From Agrobacterium vitis (GTDB lineage: Bacteria; Pseudomonadota; Alphaproteobacteria; Rhizobiales; Rhizobiaceae), in contig NZ_JACXXJ020000003.1 in assembly GCF_014926405.1 (NCBI RefSeq), positions 727,001-791,000 of the forward strand: DNA of 64,000 bases, read 5' to 3'. A program made the translations under genes and the position numbers. The notes under the pieces are model-generated. The model had not been told where the DNA came from. It ran no database searches and saw nothing but the letters and a program-made list of their open reading frames with translations. Positions 26,545-34,518 of the stretch are shown here, in pieces. Each line of letters begins with the position of its first letter. The first letter of the stretch is position 1.

Positions 26545-28895
26545 AAACAGCTTTTGCCCTGATTTTGATGCTTTTGGCCAGCGCTGGGTCAGCACTTGCC
26601 CAGATGGCGCCTTTCGACATGAGCCCCGAAAGCAATACAATGCCGGGCGCGCCGATACCCGGCCTGCCCGCGACCAAGGCACCTGTCCCCGTCCCGACTA
26701 CGCCGATCCCCGGCATTCCCCTGTCCAACCGCCCGGCACAACAGCAAGGCGAGAGCCTGTCACGCCGTTACCTGCTGACAACACCGGTTCTCAAGCTGCA
26801 AGGCGAACTGGCCCGGCAGGCGATGTCGATTTATCTGACACCGGAACAAGCCTCAGCCGATGCAAAGCTGGTGCTGAGCTATAGCAACGCGCTGGTGGTT
26901 GCGCCGGAAGCCTCTAACATTCTTATCACCATCAATGACACGCCGGTTCTAAACCTGCCGATCAGAGGCGGCCAGTCTGCGCAGCAAAATACAATTTCCG
27001 TGCCGCGAGGCGTTCTTGTTCCGGGCTTTAACCGGATCAGTTTTGCCGCAGAGCAACGGCACCGCACCGACTGCACCATCCAATCCACCTATGAATTGTG
27101 GACGGAAGTGGATGCATCAAAAACCTATCTGACCTTTGCGGACCCTGACGCCAACGGCATGAAACGTCTCGACGATGTGCGCGCGCTTGGTGTCGATGAA
27201 AAAGGCCGCAGCCATTTCACCATCGTTTCACCGGATCTCGAACAGCCATCTGCCACCCCCGCTTTGCTCCAGTTGGCCCAAGGCCTGTCACTGCTGAGCG
27301 GCGTGGCCAATGGCTCCTTCAGCTTCACGAAAACCATGCCAGCACGACCGGCGCCTGGGGAACTTGTGGTCGTGGCGGCCACAACATCGCAAATGGCGGG
27401 CCTGATCGGCATAAACAATGCCGTAAACACAGACGCCAGAAAGCTGAACGGCACGATGGCTGGCTTCATGGCGCTTCCGGGCCGGCCAGGAGTGTCGGTC
27501 CTCGCCTTCAGCGGCCCGGATTGGCGCGACATCAAAGCGATTGCCGATAACTTTGTCCAGTTTGCCCAAGACGGCGAGCGGCGGATGTTGAAAACCTCGG
27601 CCTGGCGCGGCGTCGATACACCTATTCTGGACAAGGCCGGGGCGCTGTCCTTTGCCGCGCTCGGTCTTCCCGACCAGGAGTTTTCAGGTCGCCGCTTTTT
27701 CACGGATTTCACGGTGGGCATGCCAGCCGATTTCTATGCCAACCATTATGGGACCGCGACCATATTGCTGGACGCCGCCTATTCGAGCAAGGTCTTGCCG
27801 GGTAGCCAGATCGTGGTATCGGTCAACGGTCATCTGGCGACCACCGTTCCGATCACGTCCAAAGGAGGCGCGGTTCTCCGACACTATCCGATCCGCGTTA
27901 CCCTGCGCCATTTTCATCCGGGCGTGAATGTCATCGGGCTCGAAGCCGTGATGATGACCCAGGAGGACAGCGTCTGCGCACCTGGTGAGACAGCGGACAA
28001 AACGGCGCGGTTTGCCTTGTTCGGCTCTTCGCAATTCGTCATGCCACCGATCGCGCATCTGACCCAGGCCCCCGATCTCGCTGCAACAGCGGGTCTCGGC
28101 TTTCCCTTTGCTGCGGCAAAAACCCCGACAATGGTTGTTTTGGGCCGCAATGACGATGTGACACTGGCCGCCGCCGCAACCGTGCTCGGCAAATTTGCCG
28201 CATCGGCCCGGCAAACCCTTGCACTCGAAATGGCGTCATCGCCCCCACGCTTTTCCGGTCGCAATGCGATTTTCATCGGAGCCGCACCGGACCTTCCACC
28301 CCAGGCATTTACCAATGTGCAGCTACAAACCAAGGGTGCCGGAGATGGCGATCTCAGCACCGACGTAAAGCTCAAATCCTGGCGCGACAAAATTGATTCC
28401 GGCACGGTCATGGAATTTTTTTCCAGCGTCGACACCTGGATGAAAGAAACCTTCGATCTCAATCTGGCGACCGTCAGCCTGTGGCCGAGTGCCGAGGCCG
28501 CCTATACATTGCCCCAGGCATCCAGTGCATTTCTGTCCCAATCCGTCGATGCCGACGGTGCCATCCTGACGACATTCAGCGCCCCTGATCGCGCATTGTT
28601 ACAAACCGGCACGGTCGATATCGCCGATCTTCGCAATTGGACCGCGATTTCGGGCCGCGTCAGCGTTTACGATGCGAGGAAACAGGAGATCGTCGTCAAT
28701 GAGCCGACCAGTGTCAGCCTGTTGTCGATGCAGCCCTTGAGCATCAGCAACATGCGATTGGTCGCGGCAAACTGGCTCTCCGGCAATTTCGTGATCTATG
28801 CGGGCGGGCTCGTCCTGTGCGCCATCCTGCTGGGGCTTGCCACGAATGCGTTGATGGCGCTGCTGGGGCGCGGCCACGGCTCAGACAAGAGTTAA
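26541..28895 (+). CDS. bcsB: Cellulose synthase periplasmic subunit BcsB
   Basis: A 784-residue periplasmic co-polymerase subunit. I place the start at TTG 26541, which overlaps the bcsA stop (TTGA) and is preceded 6 bases earlier by AGGAGGGC. It gives a clean signal peptide (TAFALILMLLASAGSALAQ). Upstream in-frame starts lie inside bcsA. A Pro-rich linker follows, then the carbohydrate-binding and flavodoxin-like repeats of the BcsB family (ILITINDTPVLNLPI, SQIVVSVNGHLATTVPI) and a C-terminal membrane anchor (LSGNFVIYAGGLVLCAILLGLA) that activates BcsA. No bcsZ cellulase follows. Confidence 0.95.
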   Translation: MKTAFALILMLLASAGSALAQMAPFDMSPESNTMPGAPIPGLPATKAPVPVPTTPIPGIPLSNRPAQQQGESLSRRYLLTTPVLKLQGELARQAMSIYLTPEQASADAKLVLSYSNALVVAPEASNILITINDTPVLNLPIRGGQSAQQNTISVPRGVLVPGFNRISFAAEQRHRTDCTIQSTYELWTEVDASKTYLTFADPDANGMKRLDDVRALGVDEKGRSHFTIVSPDLEQPSATPALLQLAQGLSLLSGVANGSFSFTKTMPARPAPGELVVVAATTSQMAGLIGINNAVNTDARKLNGTMAGFMALPGRPGVSVLAFSGPDWRDIKAIADNFVQFAQDGERRMLKTSAWRGVDTPILDKAGALSFAALGLPDQEFSGRRFFTDFTVGMPADFYANHYGTATILLDAAYSSKVLPGSQIVVSVNGHLATTVPITSKGGAVLRHYPIRVTLRHFHPGVNVIGLEAVMMTQEDSVCAPGETADKTARFALFGSSQFVMPPIAHLTQAPDLAATAGLGFPFAAAKTPTMVVLGRNDDVTLAAAATVLGKFAASARQTLALEMASSPPRFSGRNAIFIGAAPDLPPQAFTNVQLQTKGAGDGDLSTDVKLKSWRDKIDSGTVMEFFSSVDTWMKETFDLNLATVSLWPSAEAAYTLPQASSAFLSQSVDADGAILTTFSAPDRALLQTGTVDIADLRNWTAISGRVSVYDARKQEIVVNEPTSVSLLSMQPLSISNMRLVAANWLSGNFVIYAGGLVLCAILLGLATNALMALLGRGHGSDKS

Positions 28896-29106
28896 GCCTT
28901 TCTGGGATTGGCTGGAAAAACCATTCTCGCCGTAACATGGTATTCAACCAGCAGAACTGTCACTTCAAATCCACCTTGGCTTGAGGAAGCACGGGGGAAT
29001 CGGTGCGGATATCGTAATGTCCTTGACCGGGGCGGTCTGACAGTTCAATAAAATTACCGACCTGTAACTTTGCCACTGCCGTTCGACAGAGGGCATTTCT
29101 GGACGG

Positions 29107-29937
29107 ATGGTTTTGTCTCGCATCGCAAATCCTAAAGCTGCTGTGGTTGTCGGCTGTCTGTCAGGCATGCTGTTTTCTGCCTGTGGCAGTCACGCCGCCG
29201 ACACGAGTGCCGATACGGAGAGCCGCTGGACAGTCACGCTTGGAGGCGCGGTCGAACTGGCGCCCAGCTATCCCGGTTCCAAGCAATATACGTTCGGGGT
29301 CATTCCCTCCTTCGATATCCGTCGGTTCGGAGAGCCCGAGGAAAATTCAGCACCTGATGATAATCTGGATTATACGGTATTCAGTGGGCATGGGTTTGAA
29401 GTGGGGCCGGTCGTTGGCTTTCGTGACAGCCGCTCCTCCAAATCGACCAATCTCGACGGGCTGAAAAACGTCGAATTTGATATCGATGCCGGTGTCTTCG
29501 TCCAATACTGGATTAAGCCGGATGTCTGGCGGGTGCGCTCGGAAATCCGCCAGGCGCTGTCAAATGGCAGTGGATTGGTCGTCGATATCGGCTCGGATTG
29601 GTTTCAGCCGCTTTCGGAAAAATGGCTGCTGTCCGCCGGGCCGAGGGCCACCTTTGGTGACACATCCTATATGAACAAATATTTCGGCGTCTCCGCTGCC
29701 GAGGCCAGCCGGAATGGCCGCATCAATGCTTTCGATGCGAGCGCCGGGATCAAATCCGTGGGCTTTACCGTCTCGGCCACCTATGCGATTTCACCAGATA
29801 TGTCGGTGCAACTCTATAATCGCTTCGAGCGGCTGGTGGGCGATGCCGCCGATTCCCCTGTTACCTCTGAGCTCGGGACCAGAAACCAGAACACCATTGG
29901 AATTGCCTTCAACAAATCCTTCGATATTTCATTTTGA
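29107..29937 (+). CDS. MipA/OmpV-family outer-membrane protein
   Basis: A 276-residue beta-barrel protein of the MipA/OmpV family. After a signal-like segment (AAVVVGCLSGMLFSACGSHAAD) come the family-typical strands WTVTLGGAVELAPSYPGS, FGVIPSFDIR and GPVVGFRDSR. It ends with a C-terminal Phe (FDISF), as expected for BAM-dependent insertion. The sequence FSACGS could be a lipobox, but cleavage after SHAA is more usual for this family. It lies 211 bp after bcsB with no obvious terminator between, and it is convergent (8 bp) with the cluster on the other strand. Function in envelope physiology is unspecified. Confidence 0.85.
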   Translation: MVLSRIANPKAAVVVGCLSGMLFSACGSHAADTSADTESRWTVTLGGAVELAPSYPGSKQYTFGVIPSFDIRRFGEPEENSAPDDNLDYTVFSGHGFEVGPVVGFRDSRSSKSTNLDGLKNVEFDIDAGVFVQYWIKPDVWRVRSEIRQALSNGSGLVVDIGSDWFQPLSEKWLLSAGPRATFGDTSYMNKYFGVSAAEASRNGRINAFDASAGIKSVGFTVSATYAISPDMSVQLYNRFERLVGDAADSPVTSELGTRNQNTIGIAFNKSFDISF

Positions 29938-29945
29938 GTGCAGCC

Positions 29946-30314
29946 TCAGGTCCCAGACTTTGACGCCGTCGCAATGCACCAGGCGCCAGCCAGAATTGTC
30001 GCCGTGCCGATCAGTGTTAAGAGCGTGACCGGTTCGTCAAACATGAACCAGGCCATCGCCATGATCAGCACATAGCTGACAGCAGACAGGGGAAATGCCT
30101 TGCTGAGCGGCAGATCGGCCAGTACCGACATCCAGACGATAAAACAGACGATTTCCGCGACGACTGCGGCAAGAAACCAGTGCGACAGAAAGACATGTTC
30201 GAAAAACGCCGATCCATGCGCGGTATCGGCCTGATCTGCGCCAAGTTTCAAAAACATCTGCTGGGCCGTGTTGAGTACCGGCACGGCCAGCCATGACAGG
30301 CGAAGCAGTTTCAT
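29946..30314 (-). CDS. Small four-helix SMR/EamA-type membrane protein (second of two in the cluster)
   Basis: A 122-residue protein with four predicted TM helices (about 7-25, 43-66, 72-90, 97-115). The SMR/EamA half-transporter signature is LADLPLSKAFPLSAVSYVL, similar to the ArnE/ArnF lipid-linked aminosugar flippase subunits. Such proteins work as dimers. It is the last gene of the eight-gene operon and overlaps the FemAB-like gene by ATGA. A second protein of the same type is encoded at 33211, so a heterodimeric exporter or flippase for the pathway product is plausible (inference). Confidence 0.85.
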   Translation of the reverse strand: MKLLRLSWLAVPVLNTAQQMFLKLGADQADTAHGSAFFEHVFLSHWFLAAVVAEIVCFIVWMSVLADLPLSKAFPLSAVSYVLIMAMAWFMFDEPVTLLTLIGTATILAGAWCIATASKSGT

Positions 30315-31519
30315 GCCTCGCCCTCACTCAACTGAACTGCGCTCGCTTCATCTGCGGCGAAATAGGGCGCGACTATGCGCAAAAGACGTTGAACGACGGG
30401 ATTGCGGTGGCGGAAATACATTTCATTCGGCGTTAGCCTGCTGCCCAGCCGTACCTTGTTAGTATAATAGGCCTGACCGCTTTGATAGCGCGTCAATCCG
30501 TTCTTCAGGCAATAGCCAATATTCTCGAACCAGCTGAGATAATAGAGATTGTAGGGGCGGCCCGTCTTTTCATCCATGCAGAAAAACTTGTCGATCAGGG
30601 TGTGATCGTTATGAACCATCAGGTTGGCGGCCAGCAGTTCGTCCCCGACAAAATACAGGGTGCAGAAAGATCGACCAGGCATAGTCTTCAGGATGCCTTC
30701 GAAATAGGCCGGTGTTAGCTGTTCGAACTGCCATTCGCTGCGGGTCCGTGTCTCGTTATAAAGCTGCATGATCCGTGGCAGGTGGTCACCGAATTGCGTG
30801 TGGTATTCGACCCTGACCTTTTCGCGCGACCGTAATTTGCGGCGCATGTCCTTGCGCGTCGACGATGACAGCCGGGCGAAATAACTGTCGATATCGTTGA
30901 AATCGATGGCAAGCCAGGCGGTCGGCATGCCGCCCAGTGGCTCATAGCCATGGCGCTTAATAACGCGGTCAATCCCGGCATCCACCGGCTGTGGAATATC
31001 CTTTAGCGCACCCAGCACGCATTTTCGTGTCCTGGCATAATCCTCAAACCCGCTCAACAGCGCCTGAAACAGCATTTCATGACGTTCCGGCCTGACGGAG
31101 GGGTGAAAACCGAGATTGCCGGTCTCCGTGCAAGGCGAGCCCAGGCAGGCGAGCGGCAGGGTCAGAAATCTCGGAAAGATGCGGCGCAGCCTGCCGATCG
31201 CGTCGCGGACGCGGCCTGCCTCAAGCGTCGTGTCCAAGGCATAGCGGGTGATGAAGGCTGGCATCGCCGCCACAAGATAACCGCCCTCATAGACCGTGGC
31301 ATAACACCACTCGAAGCCTGATATCCCGGCGGTTTCCACGGTCAGCAGATAGTCGTAAGCCTCAGGTTCGCCGGGAAAACAATGGTCCCACTCATCACGA
31401 TCAATATCGGCAATGGAGGTTGCAATGCGAGTATCAAAACCGCGCACCACATCAAGCATCACGCGCTTGTGCATGACATCGTCTGGGGTCGGAGATTTCA
31501 CCGCCATGTTTTCGGGCAT
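30311..31519 (-). CDS. FemAB/GNAT-fold acyltransferase-like protein
   Basis: A 402-residue cytoplasmic protein of the GNAT/FemAB-like (peptidoglycan-biosynthesis-like, DUF482/BioF2-like) group. The C-terminal half shows the fold's typical elements: SSSTRKDMRRKLRSREKVRV, an acceptor-site stretch FCTLYFVGDELLAANLMVHN, and YNLYYLSWFENIGYCL. I place the start at ATG 31519, one base after the hydrolase stop; a longer start at 31552 would overlap that gene. Family members transfer aminoacyl or acyl groups to amines. In the cluster it may attach an acyl group to the aminotransferase product (inference). Confidence 0.8.
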   Translation of the reverse strand: MPENMAVKSPTPDDVMHKRVMLDVVRGFDTRIATSIADIDRDEWDHCFPGEPEAYDYLLTVETAGISGFEWCYATVYEGGYLVAAMPAFITRYALDTTLEAGRVRDAIGRLRRIFPRFLTLPLACLGSPCTETGNLGFHPSVRPERHEMLFQALLSGFEDYARTRKCVLGALKDIPQPVDAGIDRVIKRHGYEPLGGMPTAWLAIDFNDIDSYFARLSSSTRKDMRRKLRSREKVRVEYHTQFGDHLPRIMQLYNETRTRSEWQFEQLTPAYFEGILKTMPGRSFCTLYFVGDELLAANLMVHNDHTLIDKFFCMDEKTGRPYNLYYLSWFENIGYCLKNGLTRYQSGQAYYTNKVRLGSRLTPNEMYFRHRNPVVQRLLRIVAPYFAADEASAVQLSEGEA

Positions 31520-31520
31520 G

Positions 31521-32336
31521 TTATGCTCGGTTCGGTACATAATGAGCCTCAAAGAAATCAGCCGTCAGATCTGCGACGTGCCGGTGCTGGCGGTCCATAT
31601 GGATCATATGATAGCTGTCCCGCAGCCAATGCAGTTCGCGCGGCCCGCCAAGATGCGACGAGATATATTGGGCATGGCTTGGACTGCTGACATCGTCCTC
31701 AAGCGAATGAACGATCAGCGTCGGGGTCTGCATCAAAGGCAGCCGGGCTTTCAAAACCCGCCCGAGCTTGTCCATTTCCACCAATCCCTTCCCAGGAAAA
31801 CTCTCCAGCACGCCGTCGCCATTCATGGCGGCAATCTTGTTGCGCAACCGGTCGTCCTTGATGCCGAGCGAGCGGGTTTCGTGAAAGCTAAGCCGGTCCA
31901 GGAACGGAATCTTCGCCAGCCAGCGGATATTGCGGGCCATGAAATTGTAATGGCGGGGAATGTCCCAGCCATCATAATGGAAACAGGGCGAATAGATGGC
32001 CGCCGCACGAAGGGTCAATGGCTGGCGGTCCGCCGCCATCAGCGCCAGTTTTCCACCGGCGCAGATACCAGCGGCAAAGGCCGCATCGACCCGTGAGGCC
32101 AGAACCTGTCCGGCTTCCTCAACGCTCTCAAGCCAATCCTGCCAGCGCGTCTTGCGCAAGGCTGCTTCGTCCGTTCCATGGCCTGCCAGCAGCGGGGCAT
32201 AAACCGAATATCCGCGCCGGTGCAATTGTCGGGCGACCAGCCGCATCTCCGCAGGCGCCCCGGTCAACCCGTGGACAAGGAGGATGCCGCTGCCATTGCT
32301 GCCTTCCTGAAAAAACGAGAGCGCATCGGTGCTCAT
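31521..32336 (-). CDS. Alpha/beta hydrolase with cysteine at the nucleophile position
   Basis: A 271-residue single-domain hydrolase of the carboxylesterase/monoglyceride-lipase type. The oxyanion region is GILLVHGLTGAP. The nucleophile elbow reads GICAGG, so Cys replaces the usual Ser in G-x-S-x-G. The acid is in LEDDVSSP and the histidine in DSYHMIHMD. Cys nucleophiles are known in dienelactone hydrolases, and the change could also favour acyl transfer over hydrolysis. The start overlaps the desaturase stop by ATGA. Substrate is unknown; in context an acyl-amide or ester of the cluster product is possible. Confidence 0.87.
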   Translation of the reverse strand: MSTDALSFFQEGSNGSGILLVHGLTGAPAEMRLVARQLHRRGYSVYAPLLAGHGTDEAALRKTRWQDWLESVEEAGQVLASRVDAAFAAGICAGGKLALMAADRQPLTLRAAAIYSPCFHYDGWDIPRHYNFMARNIRWLAKIPFLDRLSFHETRSLGIKDDRLRNKIAAMNGDGVLESFPGKGLVEMDKLGRVLKARLPLMQTPTLIVHSLEDDVSSPSHAQYISSHLGGPRELHWLRDSYHMIHMDRQHRHVADLTADFFEAHYVPNRA

Positions 32337-33214
32337 CGCACGCCCTCGCCTGGCATGGTCTCTTTGGCCAGGTTCTCCTTGGCAATGAAGCCGAGCGCGT
32401 GGCAGGTGCTGATCACATGCGTACCAGCCTTTTCCTGCTCGTCTTTAATGCGGTCATGCAGCAGCGGCAATTGCGTCCAATGGGTTTTGGGCCGGTAATG
32501 GTGTTCGGCGTGATAACCATTGCCGAACCACAGCCAATTGTAGAAGCTCTTGTAACTGCTGACGCCCCAGGCAATCGGCTCCTCCGGATCGCCGTGCAGA
32601 TGCTCGTAGTAACCATTGAGAGACGAAAGGCAATTGCCGAGATAATAGAACGGCACGAGGAACAACGTCGCCTTCCAGTCATAGGCCAGGGCCGCCAGTG
32701 CGACGACAATGAAGGCGATCAGCTCGATCCGGCCCCACTTTGCTTCAAATGGCCGCCTGGCAGCGATGGCCCGATGGATTTCGCCCAGATCGTCCCGGAA
32801 GAAGCTCAGAAAGGTGTAGGAAAACACATTTTCCGGCTCGCCATTCTTGCCATGCTTGTAGATCGACAGCAGATCGACGGTCTTGCCACTCTCATCCGGA
32901 CGGTCGCTATTGCCGGAATGGTGGCGCATATGGACCCAGTGATAATAGGTCTGAGAAAAGCCAATGGTGATCGATTCCAGCAGGCTGAAGGCATAATTCA
33001 TCCAGCGCGGCTTGAAATAGGGCGTGTGAATGAAGTTATGGGAAATGCTGTTGATGTTCCAGGAAATCGACAGCGCATATAGGCAGGCCAGCACGAAGGA
33101 GAGCCACAACGGCCGACTCTCGAACCCGGCGATCAGATAGATATTGAAGGCCAGATGCAGCAATGCTGCTGCGACAGACATACTATCCCATTTTGAATAG
33201 GCAAAGAGTTTCAT
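32333..33214 (-). CDS. Membrane fatty-acid desaturase/hydroxylase-type protein
   Basis: A 293-residue di-iron membrane enzyme. TM pairs lie near 12-55 and 165-200. The three histidine boxes are complete: HNFIH (HxxxH), HMRHH (HxxHH) and HAEHH (HxxHH). The family inserts double bonds or hydroxyls into acyl chains or other lipophilic substrates. It is short, with no cytochrome b5 domain, so it needs an external electron donor. It overlaps both neighbours by ATGA. In the cluster it likely modifies an acyl or alkyl chain. Confidence 0.92.
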   Translation of the reverse strand: MKLFAYSKWDSMSVAAALLHLAFNIYLIAGFESRPLWLSFVLACLYALSISWNINSISHNFIHTPYFKPRWMNYAFSLLESITIGFSQTYYHWVHMRHHSGNSDRPDESGKTVDLLSIYKHGKNGEPENVFSYTFLSFFRDDLGEIHRAIAARRPFEAKWGRIELIAFIVVALAALAYDWKATLFLVPFYYLGNCLSSLNGYYEHLHGDPEEPIAWGVSSYKSFYNWLWFGNGYHAEHHYRPKTHWTQLPLLHDRIKDEQEKAGTHVISTCHALGFIAKENLAKETMPGEGVR

Positions 33215-33564
33215 AGTCCTGTTGCTCCGACACAGACCACACCGGCGGTCACAAGCGCGACCCCGACGGCATGGCGAAGGTTGATGGATTCCTTGAAGAT
33301 CACCGCACCGGCAATCGTGATGGTGGCATAGCTCATCGCCATGATCGGAAAGGCGATGGACAGCGAAACACTGGCCAGCACCCGGCTCCAGGCCAGGAGT
33401 TCGATGAGCCAGAAACAGATCCCGGCCCAGACGACAGGCCGCAGGACCATATGTCTGACATCCCCCTCACCTGCGCCTTTTTTGAAGCAGATTTCGCGGC
33501 CTGTCTCCGTCAGGATACAGAACAGGATCAGCGCCAGCATCGATAGATCGAGCCCCTGCTTCAT
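33211..33564 (-). CDS. Small four-helix SMR/EamA-type membrane protein (first of two in the cluster)
   Basis: A 117-residue protein starting MKQGLDLSMLALILFCILTE. The in-frame upstream extension lies within the arginase-fold gene and lacks hydrophobic character, so ATG 33564 is chosen; it overlaps that gene's stop (ATGA). Four TM helices and the motif LASVSLSIAFPIMAMSYATITI are seen, equivalent to LSKAFPLSAVSYVL in its partner at 29946. A glutamate (FCILTETG) in TM1 sits where SMR proteins keep their essential acidic residue, whereas the partner lacks it. This fits an asymmetric pair. Confidence 0.85.
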   Translation of the reverse strand: MKQGLDLSMLALILFCILTETGREICFKKGAGEGDVRHMVLRPVVWAGICFWLIELLAWSRVLASVSLSIAFPIMAMSYATITIAGAVIFKESINLRHAVGVALVTAGVVCVGATGL

Positions 33565-34514
33565 CGCATCTGCTCCCCGAAGACATCCAGCAGCGCGAGG
33601 TTTGCGGCGCTGTTGATGGTGCAGATCTGTGGACCGGAACATGTATGGCGGGGTTGATCGATGAGGATCTCGCCCTTTTTCAACATCCGGGTCCAGAGAG
33701 TGCCGCTATAATCGGGACGGGAATAATCCCCCGTCACATCGGCACCGATAATCCGGTAGCGCTCACCGATCGCGCTGATGATCGACAGGGCATAGGGCAT
33801 CTGCATTTGCCCCTGGTCCCAATTGGTCACCGCATCGCCCTGAACCAGAACATCCTTGTCCAGAGTGATGTAGACGCAGTCGGTCTGAATACTGGCCAGC
33901 AACCGGTCGATGAAATTCATCTCGCCGATTTCGGCGATGGTTTGCCAATAGAGGTTACGGGCATGTTGCCGGTAGGATTGCCCGGAACCGTAACTGGCCT
34001 TCACCCGGCTTGGCGGATGCGAATAAGGATAAAGCTCCAGCCGCCCACTGGCGAGCAGGTCGAGATTTGCGCCCTTGCGCTCGGGCGTCTCCAGATCATT
34101 GCTACAGACGCCGATGGTGATGACTTTATCGACCTGCGGATTGGCAAGGGTGCGGTTCACCCAGGAGCCGCAATGCATGCCACCGTCGAAATGCACCCAG
34201 TCTGGATGATTGTCGATATGAATGACGGTCACTCGCTCGCTGCGGCTTTCCAGCGCCTGATCGATCAGCAGTGATGTGACATGGTGAAAATCGCCCGACC
34301 CCATGAAGCAGAGGCGCGGTTCGGCAGATCCCTGCCGTCCCGCCTGGCTGATCTTGCTCCAGAGCGTATCGAGCGCGGCTTGCCGACCCCAGAGACGCAC
34401 CGCCCTGCCGCTTTGCTGTTCGTTGAGTTCATGCGCGCCAGCCATTTTGCAAGAGCGCATGAATTCAGGCTGCAACTCCAGCGCGTCGTCGAGATGAAGA
34501 AGCAGGAGTTGCAC
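33561..34514 (-). CDS. Arginase/deacetylase-fold metallohydrolase, divergent
   Basis: A 317-residue protein with the ureohydrolase metal motifs in modified form. FMGSGDFHH corresponds to GGDHS. VIHIDNHPDW corresponds to DAHxD, with both Asp and the His kept. ITLDKDV corresponds to the SxDxD site. The Mn/Zn site therefore seems intact, but the guanidine-recognition loops are unlike arginase or agmatinase, so it may cleave another C-N bond such as an amidine or amide. It starts 4 bases after the aminotransferase stop and overlaps the next gene by ATGA. Family assignment is good; reaction is unknown. Confidence 0.82.
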   Translation of the reverse strand: MQLLLLHLDDALELQPEFMRSCKMAGAHELNEQQSGRAVRLWGRQAALDTLWSKISQAGRQGSAEPRLCFMGSGDFHHVTSLLIDQALESRSERVTVIHIDNHPDWVHFDGGMHCGSWVNRTLANPQVDKVITIGVCSNDLETPERKGANLDLLASGRLELYPYSHPPSRVKASYGSGQSYRQHARNLYWQTIAEIGEMNFIDRLLASIQTDCVYITLDKDVLVQGDAVTNWDQGQMQMPYALSIISAIGERYRIIGADVTGDYSRPDYSGTLWTRMLKKGEILIDQPRHTCSGPQICTINSAANLALLDVFGEQMR

Positions 34515-34518
34515 GGCT

